In this document: piece after piece, positions 10,366 through 17,162 of the stretch
Layout of the letters: the number at the start of each line of letters is the position of its first letter
Position numbering within the stretch: position 1 is the stretch's first letter
NCBI GenBank assembly: GCA_015680635.1
Contig: JAABOA010000241.1
Location: forward strand, 1,467-18,628
Length of the DNA stretch: 17,162 bases
Direction: 5' to 3'
Source of the DNA: Lunasporangiospora selenospora
Taxonomy: Eukaryota > Mortierellomycota > Mortierellomycetes > Mortierellales > Mortierellaceae
The notes under the pieces: generated by a model
Told to the model about the DNA's origin: nothing
The model's input: the letters and a program-made list of their open reading frames with translations, nothing else
The model's database searches: none
Program-made: the position numbers and the translations under genes

Positions 10366-10482
10366 ATAAGAAATTGTACACATTTTTGCGGATCAAAATA
10401 ACCAGACTGGATCTCGGCAACAAACACGAGTGGCGAACCTATTGATTTTTTTTTTCGTATTGTTACATTATCAAGTACACGT

Positions 10483-11695
10483 TCATTGACTATCGAGCCA
10501 GCCATGGAACGCGGTGTAGGAGCTCTCCAGATCAAATTCCAGCTGTCTCCTCTCCTCTGCGTTCAACTCTTCACTCGCCCTCATGCTATTCAGTTTGATC
10601 AGCCTAAGAGATTGCGCAGGGATGTATTATTTTTTGGTTAGATGTCGGGCGCTGCAACTCTTCACTTTCTCTCATACGCCAATAGCAATGAAATAGAGTA
10701 CGTACCATTCACGCACTTTGGCGCGACCTTCAAAATCTTGTGGCAAGGACCGCACATTATTAAGACTCTGCATAAGCTCGGCGAGTAACAAATGGATATT
10801 GTCGACCGCTACAATTCCGAGCTTTAGTGTATCCACAACCGTAATATAGTTCTAATCGCCAAGACATAAAAAAGATGAACGTGTCCTTAGTACCGTTTTT
10901 TTTTGTCGCGACTCTCGAGGACTGGGTGTTCAAGTAACAGCCCTAAAAGAATACACAAATATATAAAAATCCTTACTTGAACAGTCTCCGCGACATATTT
11001 GGCTGTCCTATGTCCATTGGCTTCATTGGTGACTCCATCTCCAAACTCGACTGTAGCGGGCACACCGATTTTGATCCGCTTTGCAGCTGCAGGACAATCC
11101 AGATTGTACTCTTTCATAAACTTTTCCAGATCCGGCACGACATCTCCTAGCAAGCTTGAGGCTGTCCTGAATTGAGCAATAAGCTGTCGACAAGCAGGAG
11201 TATATCTATTTTTTTTATGAGATGGGAGATTTGTTCAGTCAGTTCCCTCCCACACGCAGGACAAAGTCAAAGAGTGAGAACCAAAAAAAAATGACGCATG
11301 GTTCCTTACTCTGTGTGGGTGACAGCACTGCGGATATAAGCCATCTCCAGGTGCTCCAGGACTACTATGATGGAGTACAAGTCGGCCATGTTGTCCATTT
11401 GTGCTCGCTCGCGATTGTTGGTCGTCAGCTTGATTTCCTCGTCCAAGTTGACTGACGGTACATCTAGAAATCGACCATGAATAAAGCTTACAAGTCAAAA
11501 AAAAAAAGATGCGACCATCAGGGCAAGCCTTTTCTTTCCATTTTTCAAGCCCGAAAAATGCTGGCTGCATGGCCTCGAGTTCATACGTCGAGTCGCGGCT
11601 GGAGCAGCCCCGAATGTTGAGCTTGAATAGGCTGTTGTGGGTGAAGAGGCCCCATTGATGGATGCCAAGTACTGCTGTGTCGAGTTGAATGACAT
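10483..11695 (-). CDS. VPS28: ESCRT-I subunit VPS28
   Basis: VPS28 is a core ESCRT-I subunit. Its N-terminal half packs in the ESCRT-I head with VPS23/TSG101 and its C-terminal four-helix domain contacts ESCRT-II (VPS36), for sorting ubiquitinated cargo into multivesicular endosomes. Exons: 11587-11695, 11310-11463, 10977-11205, 10706-10851 and 10483-10603. All four introns are GT-AG and phase-consistent, giving 252 aa (human 221, yeast 242). Residues 1-36 are a Ser/Thr/Ala-rich low-complexity leader. The N-terminal domain starts around VNLDEEIKL and includes NNRERAQMDNMADLYSII, LEHLEMAYIRSAVTHTEYT and the conserved NLDCPAAAKRI. The C-terminal domain is residues 165-252, with NYITVVDTLKLG, LPQDFEGRAKVREWL and LEFDLESSYTAFHGWL. 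An in-frame ATG at 11836 would add 47 mostly hydrophobic residues unlike the family, so the ATG at 11695 is preferred. It is head to head with the Gly/Pro-rich gene. Confidence 0.96.
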
Positions 11696-12056
11696 TAGTC
11701 TATAAATGCTGTCGTCTGTCCGAGTGAAGAAAAATGGCGTAAATAGGATGACAGAAATGGAAGAGCAAGCAAAAATGGATGAATAAAAAGGGTAGTAAGC
11801 GAAAGAGGGTGAGTGGTTGGAGAGGATGGAGTGCATGGGGGAAAGTTGTTCACGTTGCGCTCAGTCGCTCCTTTTCGTGGGACTGGACTGCTTCTTTGAC
11901 GTGTGGGTCAAAGATCGTGTGTAGCCCTTTATGGCGCATCGCCCTGTGCTGGAACTTTTTTACATTCTCTCTTTTTTTTATAAATTTTGATCCGCATTGC
12001 CATCTCGCCTCATCGACAGTGCACGGACAAGTCTCTTTCATCAAACCATAACAGTC
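11696..12056. promoter_or_regulatory. Divergent promoter region (VPS28 / Gly-Pro-rich gene)
   Basis: The 361 bp between divergent start codons. On the plus side a TATAAA sits at 11979-11984 behind a run of eight T, 73 bases before the ATG at 12057, a plausible core promoter. Toward VPS28 the sequence is pyrimidine-rich in the sense direction. No other motif is clear. Confidence 0.45.
11979..11984 (+). promoter_or_regulatory. TATA-like element
   Basis: TATAAA preceded by a T run, 73 bases upstream of the ATG at 12057. Position fits a fungal core promoter, but AT-rich spacers give such matches by chance. Confidence 0.35.
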
Positions 12057-12963
12057 ATGAGCTTTCGCGCCCCACATGGACGAGGAGGAGGGGGAGGAGG
12101 AGGCATGCAAAAGCCTCGCGGAGGAGGCGGACCAGGTGGAATGAACTTTCCGCAAGTAGACATTTTGGACCGTCGTCGTGCAACTTGTTCAATTCTACTC
12201 TTGAGAAGAACAACCAATGAACTAACCAATGGTCACTTGACATCTCTATTTTTTTTAGGAATGAAATGCAACCGGGACAACAAGGACCACAGCCGTTTGG
12301 GTTCCCGCAACGTCAATATCCACCTCCAATGATGCCTCCGCATCTTCAGCAACAATCACAGCAGCAGCCACCACCACCACAACCAAGTATGCCTCCTCAG
12401 CCGATCCAAATACCGCCCCTCCCAACTGGCTCTCGGTCATTCATGTCTGGCATGCCCTCACCTTCACTGACTCAGCCTAATATGATGGGCTACCAAGGAC
12501 CAGGGTAATTTGATCTTTTCTGTAGTATTCAACAATAGAAAAAAAAAAGATATGTGGTGCCTGAATGAGGGATATCACGGATGCCAAGTCTACATTATCT
12601 GACAATCAACATTGCTATTAGGACCAGTTCCGGAAACATGACTAGGGCACCTTTTGGTCCGCCTATTGGACCAATTGAACCTGGACAGAAATCTCATCAT
12701 GATGTAAGTGAATGGCTATTTTTTTTTCTGTGTTGCTCAGGGAGAATAGTACCTCAGGGATTGACTTTATTTGTTTGCCATGACGAACCTAGATTCTTCG
12801 GAGGCACCAGGAGGAATACGCAATGAAGCAGTTGATGCAAATGGCGGTATCACACGCACACTCCAATACACCAGGAACCTATGTGGGAATGTCATCAAAG
12901 CACAACAACCTCATCATACCAGTGCTCCCGCGACTGACGAACCCTAACCAAGTAAAGGAATAA
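12057..12963 (+). CDS. Small Gly/Pro/Gln-rich protein of unknown function
   Basis: Not a family I recognise. Exons: 12057-12151, 12259-12504, 12622-12703 and 12793-12963, giving 197 aa. The first junction only keeps frame if the first intron is GC-AG. The N terminus (1-32) is a glycine-rich RG/GG-type segment with the start MSFRAPHGRG. Residues 33-140 are rich in Pro, Gln and Met, with PPP runs and QQQ stretches, and are probably disordered; such poly-Pro runs can bind WW, SH3 or profilin domains. The last exon starts with a charged amphipathic stretch, ILRRHQEEYAMKQLMQMA, the only part that looks structured, and ends LTNPNQVKE. RGG-like plus Pro/Gln-rich composition is common in RNA-binding or mRNP proteins, but nothing here proves this. 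Stop is TAA, followed at once by TGA. The exon 3-4 model is less certain than exons 1-2. Confidence 0.65.
12152..12258 (+). other. GC-AG intron (donor GCAAGT)
   Basis: With the alternative GT donor four bases on (12156), exon 1 ends in phase 0 and the strong acceptor TTTTTTTTAG at 12258 leads straight to a stop (GAA TGA). With the donor GCAAGT at 12152, exon 1 ends in phase 2, which matches the acceptor and opens the long Pro/Gln-rich frame. GCAAGT matches the known GC-donor consensus. A branch-like CTAAC lies in the intron. Confidence 0.75.
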
Positions 12964-13034
12964 TGAACCAAGTAGTTTGATTAGAAAGCTACAAAAAATA
13001 ATAATCCATTAAACGTTCTTCAGTATGATATAGA

Positions 13035-13038
<4 letters not shown>

Positions 13039-13064
<26 letters not shown>
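13039..13064. repeat. (TC)13 microsatellite
   Basis: Thirteen uninterrupted TC units, the longest dinucleotide repeat in the window, between two plus-strand genes. Confidence 0.92.
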
Positions 13065-13070
<6 letters not shown>

Positions 13071-13143
13071 TTAGGGGGTTTTTTGTGCCATAGTTTTTTT
13101 TGTGGGTTCTAGTCGAGTGGAGGCAAGCAAACTTTGGCCAGGT

Positions 13144-13151
13144 TCACGTGA
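13144..13151. promoter_or_regulatory. Palindromic E-box TCACGTGA
   Basis: A perfect 8-bp palindrome with the CACGTG core, the type bound by Cbf1/USF-like bHLH factors in fungi. It lies 124 bases before the proposed ATG and next to a poly-T tract, a layout common in fungal promoters. Binding is inference. Confidence 0.45.
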
Positions 13152-13274
13152 CGACTCTATCCTTTTTTTTTTTTTTTTCATTTTCTGCGCGTTGAAAGGG
13201 TTTACTCTGTTACACATTCAGGCAAGGAGCACTGACACACACGCACACGCCAAAAAACAAGAGTGAACATCAGG

Positions 13275-16200
13275 ATGGGGAGGCCGCCAAAACGCCAAGA
13301 ATCGGCCCCTCCAAAGTAAATGACGAATCATGAATTGTCTGTCATGTTTTCCTCATCCAGAAAGTTGCATTTGGATTTTTAACATTTAGAACCCCCTCCC
13401 CCCCTTTCTCAACTCTTGCCATTGTCTGTTCAGTACTCGACCCATTAGTTCCTACTTTTTTTCAACGTCCAGTCAAAGGTAACCAACACCGAGCCAATAT
13501 CCACGACATGTCAAGTCACAAACACAGAAAGCTAATGCTCGACGGCTCTTCCAGGGAATCCCCTCCTTCTCCGTCAACGCTAGGACCCTCTTCGATTCTC
13601 CAAGGCCTTTCCGACCTTGCAGACGACCCCATCACTCGGAGCACCCCTTCCTCAGAGACAGTCGTCTCTTCCGATTCCATCTCTTTATCCTCTCTAGATC
13701 CACTCTTCAACCCATTCAACTCTCAGGACCACGGAGACTGGGTCGAGAATGATTCACAGACACCAATGACACCAGAGCTCAAGGCCCTGGACGTTTTGGA
13801 CACGGACAGTGTGATTGATGCCAACTTGGGTCTCGATTATGACCCAATTCAATCTATAGGCTACTTGGGATACAGCCCTCAAGTGTCTGGAGAAACACGT
13901 AGACGATCTGCTGTATCGCCCAGGAAAATCAACAGGACCCATGATATCCTCTCTGGATCCATTCTACAGAGGACAACACTGTCCTTTGCTGAGAAACTAA
14001 AGAGAAAGATGGAAGATCCAGAGACGTTGGAGCTCCAATCGACCCGACAGTCCCCCGACTTTGTAGAAAGCACGGCCACTGTTGCGGATCTCTTTAGAAA
14101 TCGACGTGAAAGAGACAGTTCTCCTTCAGCATTGAGGAATGCGGATCAAATGTTTGTGGAAGGATCAGATTCTGGATCGGAGGCAGAGTGGGATGACAAG
14201 GTTTTTAAAAAGTCGCCTCTGCCAAAAGGTAATGAGTGTACCTCCTTTGGGACAGATGAATCGCCCGAATGGGACTGTTATAATAGCCAACAGAGGGCAA
14301 TCTGCCGTGTCTCTGGTGTCATTTCCACATTTTACTCAAAAGCTCCCCTTTCGCTCTTTGTTCCGACGACTCTGACAGCACCGCTACAAATGACTCCAAC
14401 ATTCAAGGCAAAGGATTCGTCTTTTCATCCCATCTCGGACGATGATGATATCCCAAGCCTTGCTGCTCTTTCCAGAAAGATCATCGCTCCCGCAGTAAGT
14501 CTCTCTCTCTTTTTTCTTCTGCATCCAACAGAAAGAGATACCATACTTCATGTCTAAAGAAAGCATTTATTTATAAATATATTGTTACTCGTCATAGGTT
14601 TTGGAAGACTCGGACTCGGATCTCGGTGACGACCCCTTTGCAGACTCTTTTGCTGAAGCCAGTGCAGCATCTCTCCCTGGCTCACCATCACCCAAAGTCC
14701 CAGGCACTCTTGATCAGGAGGAAAAGGCTCATGAAGCATCACTTGAACTTGGCGACATTGACAGCCTCGATAGTGATCCAGAGCTTCCAGAAGGGACTGG
14801 AAAGAGGACATCTCGTAGGACCAAATCTTTAGCCGCCGACTCGAATCTGCAGTCGACTCGGACTCTGAGACGCTCGACTAGACAGTCTACGGTGCTGGAT
14901 GTGCCGGCATCGGAACCAAAGCCTCGACCTGTGAAACGTCAAAAGAAACCACCCACATTCTCTTTGGATCTGTTGTTGAAGGAAAAGGAACGGAAAGATG
15001 AGATTGGTTACGACCTGCAGGCAGTCAGTGCACAAGCGACATGGACAGACGATGTAAGGATGGATGATTCCCGAGAAGGCTCGAGCAGTGTATTGAATAT
15101 CATGTGTGTAGAACAAGAGTTGGCACTAACATGGGTAGTTTGTGGATGAAATTGATAGCTCCTGGACGAATACAATATTGAGGAGGAGGAGGAAGTACTG
15201 TTCGGATCTGGGGTTATACCTAAAGGCGTTTTGACCGAGGAGCAGGAAGGAGCCCTAGTAGAGATTATGCAGGATGATCAGAGTGAACTCGTCGAAGATG
15301 TGGCAGAGTTTTTTGTTCGCTGGCCAAAGGCAAGTCCAAGAAGAAGAGAAAAAAAATGGAAAACTGCTTGGATGCAAGAGGTCATTATTCGCACCCCCTT
15401 AACCAATTGATTGTACCTCACAACTCGTTCAATCTTCTAGGACCTTGTGGTTCCCAGATATGTACCAAGCGAGGAAAACATGGATGACACTGTTGCACGC
15501 AAAGTTCAACGGTTCACCAAATCCAGTGAACAGACGACCATGTTCCTTGCATCTCCTTTCATGAGCGTGATGTGCTCCTCCTCATGGACCATGCCAAGGT
15601 CGCTCTTTCGATGGTTACTCCACGTTGTGGCGGCGGAGCAAAATCAACCTGTTGCTCTTGCTGCTTTTTCATTACTACAGAAAACTCTTGCCAAGGTAAT
15701 GGAGCTGAATGCGATAGATTTGTATTGGAAAGGAGAGAGAGAGTCTGAAATAGGGTTTCTTGAATCAATCGACAGCAACCTTCCCCCCACCCCCTCATCC
15801 TAACCCAAATCGGAATGACTTTCTATTTTACCTTGTTTCTCTATAGGGAGTAGCTCACGCAGGCGTCAGCTATGAGGACCTTGTAGAGATCTTTGGAATG
15901 TATGGAGCAGAAGAGCGGCTTCTCGAACACGCGTGGACAGTACCACCAATAGTCCACCACGCAATGAAAAGTGAGCGGGATCTTTGTAAGTCGCGCTCTC
16001 TCTCTCTCTCTCTTTTTGTTGACTCAAAGTCTGTCTTGCCTAAAGAGCAACCATTCATTAGAAAAGCGTTTCTCTTTATTTTCTTTATCATAGTACCTGA
16101 ATCTCCAAAGTTCCCCCGGCAAAGCCTAAAGACTGTCATACGGTTGGTAGACTCGACAGCAACTATGAAGTATGTTTTTTCCCCCTCCCCTCCTCCTTTG

Positions 16201-17085
16201 CTCGTAGCTCCCTCTCTCTTTCAGCTCATCTCGATGACTCTTTCTCACGTGTATTCTTTTTTAGCCCTGGCTTCTATTCCCCTAGCAATGTTAAAAAGAT
16301 TGTGATTCTATTCCTCAAGATGACAATTGACCCGATTATTGGAGATGTCAAATCGGCTCTAGGGTCGGTGCTTGCCTCCTTATTAGACACCATGCCTTCT
16401 GATCAATGGGAAACCATGGTATGCTATCAATCTACACAATCCCAAAAAAAGGAGGTATTAGCAATCATGTCTCCAGATCGATTTTATGTTGTAAAACCTG
16501 ACACGCCCTCCTCTTTCTTTCCTTTTTTTTTTTTCCAATTGGATTAGCGTCATCAATTATGCCAGGATATTGTGCTATCCCTTGGCACCTCTTTACCCTT
16601 TATCCTCCTTATTTTGAACCAACTGCCAGTCCTGTCGATCAGGACAGCGGTGTTGAGGCGGAGTATCGCCTTGAAGTATTTGCAACTGCCGCCGATTCCT
16701 GAGGGAGGGATTGCGCCACAGCTGGATGATTTGCATCGGGCCTTGTTTGTGGACCGAGAATTCCAGATCACGCCCAAGACAGACTACAAGAGACTTGGAC
16801 GGCGGTTCCAGGTGCTTGGATTTTGTTTGGATGACGAGTGGGTGATTGCTGGGTATGGCCGAAAGGCGCTGGAGCCAATGTTGAGAAAGCTTCGATATAT
16901 TCATGGCAAGATTAGTAAGTCCTTTCCTTTCTTGGATGTTTGAAACCCCCCCCCCCCTCCCTAGTCAAGCCTGGTCAATGGAATGGTGTGTGTGTGTGTT
17001 TGTGGAGTACTGATCATTTCCATTTATTCAATGTTTCTCGTGTGTGCTAGTTGACGTGCGTGCAGCGTTTATGGAGCGCACTATT
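13275..17085 (+). CDS. CANIN-type (SLF2/Nse6-like) SMC5-SMC6-associated protein, likely incomplete at the 3' end
   Basis: Exons: 13275-13315, 13390-14228, 14379-14494, 14598-15053, 15159-15329, 15441-15695, 15847-15985, 16094-16169, 16265-16418, 16548-16914 and 17051-17085, followed by a strong donor GTAAGT. That is 883 residues so far, all junctions in phase. Residues 1-13 carry an AT-hook-like MGRPPKR. Residues 54-480 are disordered, with acidic Ser clusters (SDSGSEAEWDD, SDDDDIPSL, EDSDSDLGDD) and a basic nuclear-type signal PRPVKRQKK (441-449). From about 570 the protein is all helical: FLASPFMSVM, LFRWLLHVV, YEDLVEIFGMYG, NVKKIVILFLKM, then YKRLGRRFQVLGFCLDD and LRKLRYIHGKI. The order and spacing of these helices resemble the C-terminal domain of SLF2/FAM178 (CANIN), whose fungal counterpart Nse6 works with Nse5 to load SMC5-SMC6 on chromatin. 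This match is from memory of the family pattern, not a search. The first exon and intron 14229-14378 (150 nt, open in frame) are the weakest parts; an alternative start is the ATG at 13508. Confidence 0.72.
15330..15440 (+). other. GC-AG intron (AAG|GCAAGT)
   Basis: The exon ending WPK at 15329 must join the exon starting DLVVP at 15441 in phase 0. The only donor giving this is AAG|GCAAGT, a perfect GC-donor consensus; the nearest GT (four bases on) would be phase 1 and break the frame. A branch-like CTTAAC and the acceptor TTCTAG support the intron. Confidence 0.8.
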
Positions 17086-17162
17086 GTAAGTAGGCGGGCG
17101 GGAAAAGGCCTGAGAATTATCCCTTGCATCATGCCGAGTATGGGAAAATGAATTCATGACAC

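Larger units (their letters stand above)
10211..10482. other. Convergent 3' intergenic region (uS12m / VPS28)
   Basis: The 272 bp between two facing stop codons must carry both 3' ends. It holds a GA-rich tract (10321-10344) and, for uS12m, an AATAAA hexamer at 10360-10365, about 150 bases past its stop. A poly-T run near 10447-10455 reads as poly-A in the VPS28 direction. No canonical AATAAA is clear for VPS28. Confidence 0.55.
12964..13274. promoter_or_regulatory. Promoter region of the CANIN-like gene
   Basis: The 311 bp after the Gly/Pro-rich gene. It contains a (TC)13 repeat, a palindromic E-box TCACGTGA and, directly after it, a 16-T run (13163-13178). It probably includes the 3' UTR of the left gene and the promoter of the right gene. 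The start codon of the right gene at 13275 follows a CA-rich leader. Confidence 0.5.

Noticed and set aside
11695-11836. Upstream in-frame ATG of VPS28 adding 47 residues
   Set aside because: The extension is hydrophobic and Ser/Phe-rich, unlike VPS28 N termini, and is best read as 5' leader.
12041-12229. Minus-strand proline-rich frame
   Set aside because: It is the antisense shadow of the glycine-rich first exon of the plus-strand gene (GGN codons read as CCN on the other strand).
13508-14557. Single uninterrupted frame as the whole first coding exon of the CANIN-like gene
   Set aside because: It runs into a clear GTAAGT donor at 14495 and its last 20 codons are intronic; the region 14229-14378 also has matching splice sites.
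1-17162. CRISPR arrays, tRNA genes, insertion sequences or transposons
   Set aside because: No regularly spaced repeats, no cloverleaf-like sequence with a TTC loop, no transposase or reverse-transcriptase motifs, and no long terminal or inverted repeats were seen by eye on either strand.

Overview
The window looks like nuclear DNA of an early-diverging filamentous fungus (Mucoromycota or Mortierellomycota type). The reasons are compact genes split by many introns of about 75-150 nt, donors close to GTAAGT, TAG or CAG acceptors with pyrimidine tracts, some branch sites of the TTAAC/CTAAC type, short spacers rich in CT/GA and poly-T, and proteins of fungal type. The lineage is an inference from general character; no marker in the window fixes it. 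I see no sign of prokaryotic, viral, plasmid or transposon DNA.

From left to right: (1) the 5' two thirds of an ABCF-type ATPase gene on the minus strand (1-1718), cut by the window edge; (2) a minus-strand gene I do not recognise (2403-4750, four exons, one unusually long intron); (3) a 2.3 kb stretch with no convincing gene (4751-7084); (4) DPH2, a diphthamide biosynthesis protein, on the minus strand (7085-9406, six exons); (5) a mitochondrial uS12 gene on the plus strand (9647-10210, intronless), head to head with DPH2; (6) VPS28, the ESCRT-I subunit, on the minus strand (10483-11695, five exons), tail to tail with uS12m; (7) a small Gly/Pro/Gln-rich protein on the plus strand (12057-12963, four exons), head to head with VPS28; (8) a long multi-exon plus-strand gene (13275 to beyond the right-hand part of the window) whose C-terminal half resembles the CANIN/SLF2/Nse6 type of SMC5-SMC6 loader.

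Exon models were built by hand by requiring reading-frame phase to be kept across every junction. Each model closes in frame, which strongly supports DPH2, VPS28, uS12m, the ABCF gene and the body of the CANIN-like gene. Two introns only work as GC-AG introns with the donor GCAAGT (12152-12258 and 15330-15440).

The genes do not form one pathway. Three concern translation (ABCF ATPase, diphthamide on eEF2, mitochondrial ribosome), one endosomal sorting and one probably genome maintenance. This reads as an ordinary gene-dense fungal segment, not a dedicated new system. The points most worth following are the CANIN-like protein with its AT-hook-like first exon, the two GC-AG introns, the cysteine-rich insert in DPH2, and the unrecognised gene with its glycine-rich motif.
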